Shown: positions 7,653 through 17,457, numbered from the stretch's first letter. The stretch: 26,358 nt of DNA from PWND01 sp964601515 (GCA_964601515.1 CAZRNU010000031.1:1-26358), one strand, 5' to 3'. Numbers and translations are program-made. The notes: a model not told the origin generated them from the sequence alone.

Positions 7653-9137
7653 TTAATTAGGTTGAACTAACTGGTTTGTGTTAATTTCTTCCTGAGAAAT
7701 TGGCCAAACGTATTTTGGATTATCAGGACCTACAGCTTCAACATTGTCTTTTGCGAGATGAGTTCCGAGTGTTCTCTGAGTATCCATATTTTTAATCCCT
7801 TCTCCAAGAAATTCCATATTACGCTCTAACATTAATCTTTCAATAAATGCATCAATAGTTGCAAACCCTGAAAGTGCTGTAGCCGAAGGATTAGATCTTA
7901 GATAAACTGCATTTAGCAAAGCAACCGCACGGCTTGCATCACCAAATCCATTTACTCTTGCTTCTGCTTCTGCAAGATTTAGAAGAACTTCAGCATATCT
8001 CATAACCGGAGCCCAGTCTGTATGAGGCGTATTCTGATACTTCTTGATAAAAATTCTATCATTACCTTGCAATGTTGCAGAGTCAACAAGCTGAACTCTT
8101 GCGTCATTATCTGCAAAAACGCCACTTGTCCACAAGTTACTTTCTTGATTAATAGCATATTCATTATTCCCAATTGTCATTCCTGCTTTAGAAACGGAAA
8201 AATAATGAGCTAAACCATTTTGAGTACCAGGCAATTCTACAGCCGACATGGGCATAGAAAATATTGACTCTAAGGTTGTATAATCTGTAAAAATTTGTTC
8301 AAAATTATTGTGCAAAGCTAGTTTCACTCCGGTTGGAGAGCTAAATGGAGCCGCTGTAGACACAATTTTGTTCCCTTCTGCAACAACACCAGCATAATCA
8401 TTCATATGCAGTTTTACTCTTGTTTTAAAAGCAATGACAGTGTTTTTGTGTACTCTTGTCACATATTCAGCATTATTATTTCCTGTTAAAGTTGGAAGTA
8501 ATGTTTCAGCATCGTCTAAGTCTTTAACAATCTGAATATAAGTGTCTTCAAGAGTAGATCTTGCCATATCATTATCAGCAGAAGACCTTTGTCCTGTAAG
8601 GCGTAAAATTGCACCCCAGGCTTGTGGGTCTTTATTATATGGTTGAGCAAATAACTGAATAAGGTTATGATAAGCTATCGCCCTTAAACCAAGGGCTTCC
8701 CCTTTATATTGATCAAATTCTTCCTGAGTAAGAATGTCTTCAGCAAAAATCATATCCTTATTATCTTCCAAGCCATCAATAAAAAGATTAACTCTGTTTA
8801 TTGCAATATATATACTTCTCCATAGTGTAATTACTTCTGAAGACTGGTGGTCAACATTATGACTCCATGTTTGATAGCCGGTTACACCGTTAGACTGTAA
8901 ATTTAGAAAATCATCTCCACGAATATCATTGTAAACTTGGAAACGACCACCCAAATAACTACCAGACTTAAAAGAAGAATAAATTCCTCTTACTTGAGAT
9001 TCGATTCTTTCTTTAGAATCGAATACGGTTAGGTCAGACATAAATGTCTCAGGAACAGGCTCCAGCAATTCATCAAAGCATGAATTAAAAATTGTAAGCG
9101 CTGTTATAATAAAAAATATTTTAAATAACTTTTTCAT
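7653..9137 (-). CDS. SusD/RagB-family nutrient-binding outer-membrane lipoprotein (cassette C)
   Basis: A 494-residue SusD-like protein, the surface lid that binds substrate and closes the SusC channel beneath it. The start was moved to 9137, where MKKLFKIFF begins a lipoprotein signal peptide ending at NSC with lipidated Cys20; the upstream ATG at 9164 would put nine polar residues before it and overlap the susC gene. Acidic residues right after the cysteine (C-F-D-E) resemble the surface-export signals described for Bacteroidota lipoproteins. The N-terminal part has the SusD TPR-type helical pattern (LRAIAYHNLIQLFAQPY region, about 155-175). The C-terminal part has RYAEVLLNLAEAEAR and ends with the typical YVWPISQEEINTN segment. 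It follows its SusC by 13 bases and is the last gene of the cassette. Substrate unknown. Confidence 0.93.
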   Translation of the reverse strand: MKKLFKIFFIITALTIFNSCFDELLEPVPETFMSDLTVFDSKERIESQVRGIYSSFKSGSYLGGRFQVYNDIRGDDFLNLQSNGVTGYQTWSHNVDHQSSEVITLWRSIYIAINRVNLFIDGLEDNKDMIFAEDILTQEEFDQYKGEALGLRAIAYHNLIQLFAQPYNKDPQAWGAILRLTGQRSSADNDMARSTLEDTYIQIVKDLDDAETLLPTLTGNNNAEYVTRVHKNTVIAFKTRVKLHMNDYAGVVAEGNKIVSTAAPFSSPTGVKLALHNNFEQIFTDYTTLESIFSMPMSAVELPGTQNGLAHYFSVSKAGMTIGNNEYAINQESNLWTSGVFADNDARVQLVDSATLQGNDRIFIKKYQNTPHTDWAPVMRYAEVLLNLAEAEARVNGFGDASRAVALLNAVYLRSNPSATALSGFATIDAFIERLMLERNMEFLGEGIKNMDTQRTLGTHLAKDNVEAVGPDNPKYVWPISQEEINTNQLVQPN

Positions 9138-9150
9138 GATCTTTTCGTTT

Positions 9151-12100
9151 TTAGAATGAAACATTTAATCCAACAGCAATTGTTCTAGCCTGTGGTATCG
9201 TATTACGGTCAACCCCAGGTGCTAAGTTGGCATCTCCCATTGAAGAAATCTCAGGGTCAGCTCCTGAATAATTTGTAAAAGTATAAGCATTGAAAACTTG
9301 AACATATAATCTTACGCTATTTATCTCAGCTCTTTTTAAAAGTTCATTTTTCATAGTATATCCTAGGCTTAAATTTCTGATTTTTAAGAAATCTCCTCTT
9401 TCAACATTCTGAGATTGCACAAAAGTGTTTCCATTGGAAATATTATCACCCCATACAGGCCTTGGGATATCTGTTTCCTGACCCGGTTCTCTCCAGTAAT
9501 TATCATAAACATACTCTTCATAGTTCCACACAGCACGGTGATCTCTTAAACCTGCGATTGTTCCGTTATAAATAACAAAATCATAAGCATAAGTTAATCC
9601 TATGCCCAAATCCCAGTTTTTGAAAATGAAAGTATTATCCAAACCACCGTAGTATTTAGGAATTGGACTTCCAAGAGGAACACCGTCTTCATCAAGTGTA
9701 AGAGCTCTTGAAACGGTTCCATCGGCTTCTCTCCATCCATTAAGATTTTCTCCAATTGGAGCCCAAGCAGCTTCATTTCCAAAGCCGTAATAAACAACAG
9801 TTGTAGTTCCATCTTCATTCAATCTCAAGAACATTCTACGACCGGTATCAGGGCAAACACCAACAGTTTGAACTCCCCAAATCATACCTATTGGATATCC
9901 TACCATTGTAATGTTTGAGGTTTCCAAATCATTTCCTCCTGTAAGATAAGGAGTATCATCAGTAAGAGCAGTAACTTCATTCTTTAGGTAAGTTAAGTTG
10001 AAGTTAGTTGTCCATGAAAAATCTTTGTTAGCATAATTATAGCTAGTCATTGAAAATTCAAGTCCTTTATTAAACATACTACCAATGTTCATTGGTAAAA
10101 CATTTCCCGGAATACCTTTAGAAGGAGATTGAGGTACCAAAAGAACAAGACCATCAATATTATTATGATAATATCCGATTTCAAACTGCATTTTGTCTCT
10201 AAATAATCCAAAAGCCAAACCCACATCAAACTTCTTGCTAGTTTCCCACCTCAAGTCTGCGTTACCGGCCTGGTCAAAATACAATGTAGATTCGTTATTA
10301 TAAGTAGAGCCACTGTATAATGAAAGAGATGCATAAGCACTAACGGCATCAATATTACCTACTTTACCATAACTGGTTTTAAGTCGTAAATCAGAGAATA
10401 TATCTGCAGCAGCGCTATTCTTAAAGAAACCCTCATTAGAGATATTCCACATAACAGAAGCACCTCCAAAATTACCGAATTTGTTACCGGCTGCAAGTCC
10501 GGAATAACCGTCTCTTCTGCCATTAAACTCTAAGTAATATTTTGAAGCCCAATTAACATTAAGACGTCCAAAATAAGAAATAAAATAATCTTCAAAAAGC
10601 ATTTCACTTGGAGGGGCCATTTCTGTAACCCAAGTACCTTGGAAGTTTCTGTAGAATGGGTCACCAAGCTCAGATCTCCAAGCACTCCAGCCGTTCCATG
10701 TAGTATGTTGTTCTTCAGAACCAATAAGCATATTCACATTAAGTTTTTCAGCAGCTGTGAACATATAGTTCAATGTATTGGTCCAGTTCCAACGATTTCT
10801 TCTGTCGAAATAATGGAAAACATCACCTCCTCTGGTTACACCATCTCCATGTTCTGCATTCCAAAATTGCTTAGATTCAAGGTTGTTATAGTCAATTCCA
10901 AATACTGTTCTAAAATATAAACCTTTGAACAAGTTAAGAGTTGAATTTACTGTACCAATTATCCTGTCTCCTTGAGAGTTTGCATAATTATGATCTTGCA
11001 GATAAACCGGATGGAAAAATCCAACGTTTTGCAAATTTTCTAATCTGCCTACAGAGTTTCCTTCCCAATTAATATTATACGAACCATCTTCTAGAAAAGC
11101 AGGAACGTTAGGAGCTGTAACGAAAGCTAAACGACCTGCACCTGATGTATGAAACTGGCCACCCGGCAACGAACCGCTTGAAGGTGAGTTTATAAATGTA
11201 TTTGTATAATTAACATTAGCTCCAAAACTTAACCACTTTGTTGCTTTATGGTCAATATTCATACGAGCACCTTTTCTCTCATAGTCATTGGTTTTAAGAA
11301 TACCTTCAATATTTGAATAATTTGCACCAAACATATAAGATGTTTTACTTGTTCCTCCTGAAATATTAAGACTATGTGTATGTTGAAAGCCAGTTCTATA
11401 AACATAATCTGCCCAGTTGGTATCTATCAATTTTCCATCGGAATCATAAGCAAGGAAGTATGCCTCCGCTAAACCGGCATTAGCTCTCGCTGTATTTTTT
11501 ATATGGACATATTGTTCTGCATTAGCCATATCATAAAGGCGGTAAGGACTTGACCAACCTGTTGACACATCATAATTAACTTTAAGGTCACCCTCTTTAC
11601 CTCTTCTGGTAGTAATAATAATAACACCATTTGCAGCACGCGAACCATAAATTGCAGTAGCAGATGCATCTTTTAAGACATCCATTGATTCAATATCTGC
11701 AGGATTAATATCGGCTAGAGGGTTTACCGCTGCTGAAGTTCTTCCCATTTCTCCGGTAAAAATAGGAATACCATCAACTATAATAAGTGGGCTTGAACTT
11801 CCTGAAATTGAGTTAAACCCACGAATCCTAATAACCGGCGGGTTACCTAATAATGCATTAGGTTGAGTCATGTTTACCCCTGCAGCCTTACCTTGAAGCG
11901 CCTGATCAAAACTCTGAATTGGAATCGTTTTGATAGCATCTCCACTGATTGATGCAATCGATCCGGATACATCCCTTTTCTGCATCACACCATAACCTAC
12001 AACAACAAACTCTTGTAATACTTCAATGTCGGGCATCATTGCAACATTTATTAAATTACGTCCATTAACTGCAACTTCCTCTGCAACCATCCCCATAAAG

Positions 12101-12318
12101 GAAAACACTAAAGTTGCATTGCTATTTACAGTAATAGAATAGTCACCATTTGAATCGGTGATTGTTCCTTGAGTAGTCCCTTTTACTAAAATAGTAACAC
12201 CGGGAAGTGTTGAGCCATCCATAGAATCGGTGACTTTACCTGTCACACGAATATCCTGGGCCCATAGAGTTGTAATTAGCAGCAGCATACAACTCAGAAA
12301 AATGAAAATTCTCTTCAT
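9151..12318 (-). CDS. SusC/RagA-family TonB-dependent outer-membrane transporter (cassette C)
   Basis: A 1055-residue TonB-dependent channel that imports large nutrients with its SusD partner. The start at 12318 gives a clean signal peptide (cleavage after about Ala20, LWA-QD); the frame continues upstream to 12426, but that stretch contains the promoter. Order: carboxypeptidase-regulatory-like domain (about 23-100), TonB-box-like EFVVVGYG (103-110), plug (about 112-240, with RIRG at 164-167 and DASATAIYGSRAANGVIIITT at about 217-237, in two parts DASATAIYGS and RAANGVIIITT), then a beta-barrel ending in a C-terminal Phe. There is no extra N-terminal STN domain, so control through a sigma/anti-sigma pair is not expected. 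The first 110 residues are nearly the same as in the cassette B SusC, while the plug resembles the cassette A SusC. Confidence 0.95.
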   Translation of the reverse strand: MKRIFIFLSCMLLLITTLWAQDIRVTGKVTDSMDGSTLPGVTILVKGTTQGTITDSNGDYSITVNSNATLVFSFMGMVAEEVAVNGRNLINVAMMPDIEVLQEFVVVGYGVMQKRDVSGSIASISGDAIKTIPIQSFDQALQGKAAGVNMTQPNALLGNPPVIRIRGFNSISGSSSPLIIVDGIPIFTGEMGRTSAAVNPLADINPADIESMDVLKDASATAIYGSRAANGVIIITTRRGKEGDLKVNYDVSTGWSSPYRLYDMANAEQYVHIKNTARANAGLAEAYFLAYDSDGKLIDTNWADYVYRTGFQHTHSLNISGGTSKTSYMFGANYSNIEGILKTNDYERKGARMNIDHKATKWLSFGANVNYTNTFINSPSSGSLPGGQFHTSGAGRLAFVTAPNVPAFLEDGSYNINWEGNSVGRLENLQNVGFFHPVYLQDHNYANSQGDRIIGTVNSTLNLFKGLYFRTVFGIDYNNLESKQFWNAEHGDGVTRGGDVFHYFDRRNRWNWTNTLNYMFTAAEKLNVNMLIGSEEQHTTWNGWSAWRSELGDPFYRNFQGTWVTEMAPPSEMLFEDYFISYFGRLNVNWASKYYLEFNGRRDGYSGLAAGNKFGNFGGASVMWNISNEGFFKNSAAADIFSDLRLKTSYGKVGNIDAVSAYASLSLYSGSTYNNESTLYFDQAGNADLRWETSKKFDVGLAFGLFRDKMQFEIGYYHNNIDGLVLLVPQSPSKGIPGNVLPMNIGSMFNKGLEFSMTSYNYANKDFSWTTNFNLTYLKNEVTALTDDTPYLTGGNDLETSNITMVGYPIGMIWGVQTVGVCPDTGRRMFLRLNEDGTTTVVYYGFGNEAAWAPIGENLNGWREADGTVSRALTLDEDGVPLGSPIPKYYGGLDNTFIFKNWDLGIGLTYAYDFVIYNGTIAGLRDHRAVWNYEEYVYDNYWREPGQETDIPRPVWGDNISNGNTFVQSQNVERGDFLKIRNLSLGYTMKNELLKRAEINSVRLYVQVFNAYTFTNYSGADPEISSMGDANLAPGVDRNTIPQARTIAVGLNVSF

Positions 12319-12376
12319 GTTGATTGAATTTTGGTTAATAAAAAATATAAATTGCTTTGTGTGGTATTTTCCAGGC

Positions 12377-12408
12377 CAAATATATAGTTTTAAAAAATCA
12401 ATTCCAAA
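12377..12408 (-). promoter_or_regulatory. Promoter of cassette C
   Basis: TTTG (12408-12405), 20 bases, then TATATTTG (12384-12377): an excellent match to the Bacteroidota -33/-7 consensus. Transcription would start near 12370, with a leader of about 50 bases. It lies between the cassette B terminator and the susC start. Confidence 0.7.
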
Positions 12409-12420
12409 TTTATGTAATAT

Positions 12421-12454
12421 AAACAAAAAAGCAAATGCCGGTAAAATACCGGCA
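12421..12454 (-). terminator. Terminator of cassette B
   Basis: Perfect 8-base stem TGCCGGTA (12436-12443) / TACCGGCA (12447-12454) with a 3-base loop, followed on the minus strand by a T-rich run (12435-12421). It is 30 bases beyond the end of the cassette B SusD gene. Confidence 0.85.
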
Positions 12455-12484
12455 CTTGTTTATATAGAATAAATTAAAAACCTT

Positions 12485-13951
12485 CTAATTAACTCCTGTT
12501 CTCTTATCCCACCACATTTGTTGACCCCAGAATTGGTCTACAATGCCTTGTAATGCAGGTTCGATGTTGTCGAAGTTAAGATTAATCTCATCTGTTGGAT
12601 AAGGATAACGGAAAGGCTGGCGATTGTGCCCTTGGTAAACTGATGCTTCGGCAGGTCCCATAAGAGGGAAGTCGGTACGACGACTTTCAGCCCAAGCTTC
12701 CTGTCCATTTTTAACAAGAGAAATATATTTTTGTTGATACAATTTCTCTAAACTTCCTGTTCCATCCCATTCAACTTCAGCCTGAGCAAGATATGCTTGA
12801 TAGTCAGTTGCAGCAACTGAATATTCAGTCATAGAAGCAATCACTCCTGCTTCATATGCTTGAGCTGCTGTAACACCACCGGTGTTATATCCTTTATGCG
12901 CTGCTTCAGCAATAATGAAAAGAACTTCAGAATATCGCATTATAGGAGAGAACCCTGCAGGATTATCTCTGAATACTTCACCTATTCTACTAATATCTTT
13001 TCTGTCGAATGATCCCGGAGTAGCACCATGCACAATACCTCTGTATTGGCTATCACTTTGAGCCGGTTTTGCATATATTGGCAGCCTAGGGTCATTTAAA
13101 TCAAGAAGCATATCAATTAAAGTTTTACACATACCGTGGTCATCTCTGGTGTTTCTATCTTGTTGCCATGGCTCAACATAAGGTTGAGTTCCCGGCCACC
13201 AAAGGAATACATTATCAGCATTTGAAGCAAGTATTGGGTATGTTGCTGCATCTCCTAGAATTTCTTCGATATGTTGTTTTGCTAAATTAGAATCTGCACT
13301 TGATGCTCTAATAGCAATTCGTAATCTTAGAGAGTTGCAGAATTTTTTCCAAGTTGTAGCATTGCCGCCGAAAAGAATGTCAGTACTTCCAACATTATAT
13401 GCAGCAGCAGTAGTAAAGAAATCATTTGCTGCTTTTAGCTGAACTAAAAGGTCATTGTAAATAGATTCCTGAGAGTCATACTTAGGTAATGTAATTTCCG
13501 GCAGCTTACATGCTTCAGAGTAAGGAATATCTTTCCATCTGTCTGTTGTAACAAGATACATGTATGCTCTCCAAACCATTGCCATACCTACCAGATTAGG
13601 ATTTCCACCTTCTAAAGATTCTTTTGCAATTACTTTCTCCATATCGTTAATGTTGTTGTATGAAGCTCTCCAAAGCATATTTACAACACTTTCACGATAC
13701 TGATAGCGTGCTTCATCTATATACTGAATTTTAGTAATTTGCCCAGAGTATGATGAAGGTTCGTTCATATCTCCCCAAGGATCAAAATAATTCCAAGTGA
13801 AGTTCCAGATAGCATGAGCCAAAACGTTGGCTGAGGGTGCGTCTAGCGGATTGTTCGGGTCTGTATTTATTTCCTCAAAGTTCTTTGTGCAGGAATAAAA
13901 CACTAAAGCAAACCCGGCAATTATCGATAAAATTAATATTTTCTTTTTCAT
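12485..13951 (-). CDS. SusD/RagB-family lipoprotein, SusD-like_2 type (cassette B)
   Basis: A 488-residue surface lipoprotein partner of the SusC upstream. The signal peptide ends at FYSC with lipidated Cys21. It differs from the two other SusD proteins here: it opens with the NFEEINTDPNNP segment (about 24-35) typical of the SusD-like_2 branch, has an early WRAYMYLVTTDRWKDIPYSEA region (about 127-146, in parts WRAYMYLV and TDRWKDIPY), and closes with a Trp-rich WGQQMWWDKR segment instead of the WPIxxxEI ending. The RYSEVLFIIAEAA stretch in the C-terminal half is a general SusD feature. It starts 23 bases after its SusC stop and is followed by a perfect hairpin terminator, so cassette B is a two-gene unit. 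Ligand unknown. Confidence 0.92.
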   Translation of the reverse strand: MKKKILILSIIAGFALVFYSCTKNFEEINTDPNNPLDAPSANVLAHAIWNFTWNYFDPWGDMNEPSSYSGQITKIQYIDEARYQYRESVVNMLWRASYNNINDMEKVIAKESLEGGNPNLVGMAMVWRAYMYLVTTDRWKDIPYSEACKLPEITLPKYDSQESIYNDLLVQLKAANDFFTTAAAYNVGSTDILFGGNATTWKKFCNSLRLRIAIRASSADSNLAKQHIEEILGDAATYPILASNADNVFLWWPGTQPYVEPWQQDRNTRDDHGMCKTLIDMLLDLNDPRLPIYAKPAQSDSQYRGIVHGATPGSFDRKDISRIGEVFRDNPAGFSPIMRYSEVLFIIAEAAHKGYNTGGVTAAQAYEAGVIASMTEYSVAATDYQAYLAQAEVEWDGTGSLEKLYQQKYISLVKNGQEAWAESRRTDFPLMGPAEASVYQGHNRQPFRYPYPTDEINLNFDNIEPALQGIVDQFWGQQMWWDKRTGVN

Positions 13952-13974
13952 GATATTTATGTTTTTATAATTGC

Positions 13975-16900
13975 TTATAGGCTGATGTTAATTCTAAAAC
14001 CAAGACTTCTGGCCGGTGGTAATTGATATTGTTCAAGACCAAGACCGTCATTTCCGGTACCGAAGGCTGTTTCAGGATCAATACCAATATTATTCGACTT
14101 GTCGGTATAAAGGAGTGCAAGATTTCTACCAATTAATGAAATAGAAATAGCTTTTGCAAAACCAACCCTGTTCACAAGTGATTTAGGAAGAGTATAACCA
14201 AGACTAACTTCTCTTAGTTTGATGAATGAGCCATCGATAATAGAAGCTTCATGAATTCCATAATAATCTGTAAAATACTGATAAGCAGAAATACGAACAT
14301 CATTTTCTGTGGTTCCGGGGATAGCAAATCCATCTTCATCGTACATAATAGCTCCACCTTCATCGGTTGCAGCAAAAACAGCACCCCATTCTGCAAGAAC
14401 ATCTTGTCCTACGATAAGTCCATTCTCCCTGATATCTCCTTCAGCAGTTTCTGCACTTACACCTGCGTATGCACCAAACATTTTTGTTACACTAAAGATG
14501 TCTCCACCTTTTCTGCCATCAATAAGGAAACTGAAATTAACATTTTTATATGAAAGTGTATTTGTAACACCTCCAACCCAATCAGGAGTAATATTGCCAA
14601 TTTCTACAGGAATAGGTGTTCTCATTGGAAGACCGGTATTAGGGTTGACAACAACTCTACCCTGATCATCTTTGATATAACCAATACCTCTTATAACACC
14701 ATAAGCTTCGCCCGGGATAGCATCAATTGTAACAGCACCCCAAGAACTAGAAAGTTGATACTTTTCAAGATCTCCGTATAGCTCATTAACCATATCTTTA
14801 CTCTTAGACCAGTTAACAACCATATCCCAGTTTAGACCTCCTGACTTTCTGATAATACCAAGTCTTAGCAATAGTTCATAACCCGTATTCTGAATTTCGC
14901 CGGCATTGATAAGCATTGAGTTAAACCCGGTTGATGAAGGAACATTAACACCAATCAATTGGTTAACTGTTGTGTTATCAAAGTATGTTGCATCAATTCC
15001 TAATCTATTATTAAAGAAACTCAATTCAAAACCTCCCTCATAAGTGTACATATCTTCATTAACAAGATTTGATACCGGATATTCTCTACTAATAAAGAAT
15101 AGAGTATTGCCTGCATAAGGGTCACGGTTTCTGTATGTTGGGTGAATTCTATATGGAGATGTGGCCATCCCGGTTTTTGCATAACTTGCTCTAATTCTAC
15201 CAAAAGAGAATGTATTGGATTCAAGCTTGAATGCTTCTGAGAAAACAAAACTTGTACCAATTGAATAATATGGATAAGCCCATGATTCTTGAGGAAGAGT
15301 TGAAGACCAATCTACACGATATGTTCCATTTAAGAAAATATAGTTTTTAAATGAAGTATTGATAGCTCCAAAGACACTATTGCTTACCATATTATAGTCA
15401 TACATTCCGGTAAGAGGGTTTCCACGAACGTTACCAATTGTATATAAATCAGGAACGGTTAATTCCTGAGCTTCAAGTGAAGAGCTTTTAAACGATCTGT
15501 CCATATAGTTTCCACCAAGAAGACCATCAACGCGAATATCATCAGTAAATTTGTAATCGAAATTAAAAATTAAATCGGCGTTGAATTCGTTCATTTCTCT
15601 ATTACTTTGCCAGAAACTACCACCATAAGTTGAAGCAATTGATCTATCAGCAATAACTCCTTTTCTAAATTCAGTAAAGTAATCATTACCTATTCTACCC
15701 ATAACGCTTAACCAATTAGTTAATTCATATGTCATGGTAATGTTTCCAAATACTCTGTCGCGGTTACGTGAAGTAGTGTTTTTATTAACCACCCAATATG
15801 GGTTATTAAAATAACTATGGTTCCAGTTGTATGGTCTTCCAAATGGGTCATCTTTATCCCAATTTTCTTTAAGATCGTTCATGTCAACCTGACGACCAAA
15901 CCATCCACCAATAGATTGCATAACATTATTTTCTTCGTATCCTCCGGCCGGAAGGTTGTCACTATTATTATTAACATAGTTCATAACAACTCTTGTATTG
16001 AATTTTTTAGAAGGACTTATACTGCCGGAGAAATTAACAGAATTTCTTGTTAAATCAGTATTTGGAATAGTTCCTTTAACATTCATGTTAGAAACTGATA
16101 AACGAGCAGTTGAAATATCAGTACTTCCATAAATTTCAATTGTATTGTCATAAGTGATACCTGTTTGGAAGAAATCCCTTGTATTGCTTGGGTTTGATAC
16201 CCAAGGAGTAGATTCATAAACCGGCAATCCATTTTCATCTAAAGTAAATGGACTGTTAAACTGTGGCAGCATAAGACCAATGTCAAGTCTTGGACCCCAG
16301 CTTTCATCAGTACCATCATTTTTACCACCACCTAAGCCATTATAATAGCGGAACGAACGGTCGTAAGCGTATTGCTGATATGAATAATTTTCAGCCGTAT
16401 GGCCATTGCTATTATTTGCCAGATATAATTCGTATTCATATTCGCCTCCATTCACTCCTTGTCCGTATTTATTCTGCATATTGGCAAGAATATAAACTTC
16501 ATCAAAAGTAACTGAGCTGCTAATATTAACACCCATTGGCTCAGATTTATTACTTCTGTCTTTAGTTGTGATAAGGATAACCCCGTTGGCGGCGTATTGT
16601 CCGTAAAGAGCTGATGCAGCACCGCCTTTAAGTACAGTAATTGACTCAATGTTTGCCGGGTCAATATCCATAGCGGCGTTACCAAAGTCAGCTCCACCCC
16701 ATTGAGAAGCTCCTGTTGAAAAGTTACTGATAGGAGTTCCATCTACAACGAAAAGTGGTTGGTTGTTGTTTGTAAACGAACTGTTGCCTCTAATTGTAAT
16801 ACGAGCTGATGAACCAACTGCACCACTAGCTGTAGTAATTTGAACACCGGCAACTTTACCGGATAAAGAACTGATAAGGTTTTGGCTTTTAATCTCAGAA

Positions 16901-17289
16901 ATACTTTCTCCGAGTACGTCCTGCGCAGAATATCCAAGAGATTTTTTCTCTCTTGAAATACCGTAAGCAGTTACAACAAGTTCTTGTAGAGTAGCAATGT
17001 CGGGCATAAGCTCAACGTTGATAACAGTTTGCCCCCTAACTTCAACTTCTTCGGTTGTCATACCCAAGAATGAGTAAACAAGAACCCCGTTTGGATTCAC
17101 TGAGATTGAATAATTACCGTTTGCATCGGTAATAGTACCCTGGGTTGTACCTTTCACAAGAATGGTAACCCCCGGTAAAGAGGAGCCGTCGTTAAAATCC
17201 GTGACCTTACCGGTAACACGTATTTCTTGCCCCCAAAGAGTTGAGCCGATTAGTAGCATACAACTCAGAAAAACGTAAATCTTCTTCAT
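13975..17289 (-). CDS. SusC/RagA-family TonB-dependent outer-membrane transporter (cassette B)
   Basis: A 1104-residue TonB-dependent channel, the longest of the three here. Signal peptide 1-20 (cut near LWG-QE), carboxypeptidase-regulatory-like domain (about 23-100), TonB-box-like ELVVTAYG (103-110), plug (about 112-250) and beta-barrel to the C-terminal NISL. The plug belongs to a different subgroup from the other two: it has KSQNLISSLSGKVAGVQI (134-151) and a GGAASALYGQYAANG variant where the others have DASAxAxxGSRAANG. This matches the different SusD subfamily encoded next to it, as SusC and SusD usually co-evolve. The N-terminal 110 residues and 5' leader are closely related to those of the cassette C SusC. 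The promoter is at about 17354-17384. Confidence 0.95.
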   Translation of the reverse strand: MKKIYVFLSCMLLIGSTLWGQEIRVTGKVTDFNDGSSLPGVTILVKGTTQGTITDANGNYSISVNPNGVLVYSFLGMTTEEVEVRGQTVINVELMPDIATLQELVVTAYGISREKKSLGYSAQDVLGESISEIKSQNLISSLSGKVAGVQITTASGAVGSSARITIRGNSSFTNNNQPLFVVDGTPISNFSTGASQWGGADFGNAAMDIDPANIESITVLKGGAASALYGQYAANGVILITTKDRSNKSEPMGVNISSSVTFDEVYILANMQNKYGQGVNGGEYEYELYLANNSNGHTAENYSYQQYAYDRSFRYYNGLGGGKNDGTDESWGPRLDIGLMLPQFNSPFTLDENGLPVYESTPWVSNPSNTRDFFQTGITYDNTIEIYGSTDISTARLSVSNMNVKGTIPNTDLTRNSVNFSGSISPSKKFNTRVVMNYVNNNSDNLPAGGYEENNVMQSIGGWFGRQVDMNDLKENWDKDDPFGRPYNWNHSYFNNPYWVVNKNTTSRNRDRVFGNITMTYELTNWLSVMGRIGNDYFTEFRKGVIADRSIASTYGGSFWQSNREMNEFNADLIFNFDYKFTDDIRVDGLLGGNYMDRSFKSSSLEAQELTVPDLYTIGNVRGNPLTGMYDYNMVSNSVFGAINTSFKNYIFLNGTYRVDWSSTLPQESWAYPYYSIGTSFVFSEAFKLESNTFSFGRIRASYAKTGMATSPYRIHPTYRNRDPYAGNTLFFISREYPVSNLVNEDMYTYEGGFELSFFNNRLGIDATYFDNTTVNQLIGVNVPSSTGFNSMLINAGEIQNTGYELLLRLGIIRKSGGLNWDMVVNWSKSKDMVNELYGDLEKYQLSSSWGAVTIDAIPGEAYGVIRGIGYIKDDQGRVVVNPNTGLPMRTPIPVEIGNITPDWVGGVTNTLSYKNVNFSFLIDGRKGGDIFSVTKMFGAYAGVSAETAEGDIRENGLIVGQDVLAEWGAVFAATDEGGAIMYDEDGFAIPGTTENDVRISAYQYFTDYYGIHEASIIDGSFIKLREVSLGYTLPKSLVNRVGFAKAISISLIGRNLALLYTDKSNNIGIDPETAFGTGNDGLGLEQYQLPPARSLGFRINISL

Positions 17290-17353
17290 GTTAATTTGGT
17301 TTTAGTTAATAAAAAATTCCTGGAATTGGTTAAAAAAAACAAGAATTCAACAC

Positions 17354-17384
17354 CAAATTTAAGTACGAAATTTTTAAAACGCAA
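17354..17384 (-). promoter_or_regulatory. Promoter of cassette B
   Basis: TTG (17384-17382), 20 bases, then TAAATTTG (17361-17354) on the minus strand. The spacing equals that of the cassette C promoter. The leader to the ATG at 17289 would be about 58 bases. Confidence 0.65.
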
Positions 17385-17425
17385 GTATTATTAAACTTTT
17401 GTTAATTATTTATAACGCTTATCCA

Positions 17426-17457
17426 TAAAAAAACGGGGTAAGAAAAACTTACCCCGT
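17426..17457 (-). terminator. Terminator of cassette A
   Basis: Perfect 10-base stem ACGGGGTAAG (17433-17442) / CTTACCCCGT (17448-17457) with an A5 loop, followed on the minus strand by a T-run (17432-17426). The A-rich and T-rich flanks are uneven, so the leftward direction is favoured. Confidence 0.87.

Noticed and set aside
9138..9164. Upstream ATG for the cassette C SusD
   Set aside because: It would place polar residues before the lipoprotein signal and overlap the susC stop; the ATG at 9137 gives a standard signal peptide.
12319..12426. 36-residue N-terminal extension of the cassette C SusC frame
   Set aside because: The stretch contains a full TTTG-N20-TATATTTG promoter, and the downstream ATG at 12318 starts a proper signal peptide.
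14251..14665. Overlapping frames of 100 and 118 residues opposite the cassette B susC
   Set aside because: Both are antisense shadows in different frames, without family resemblance.
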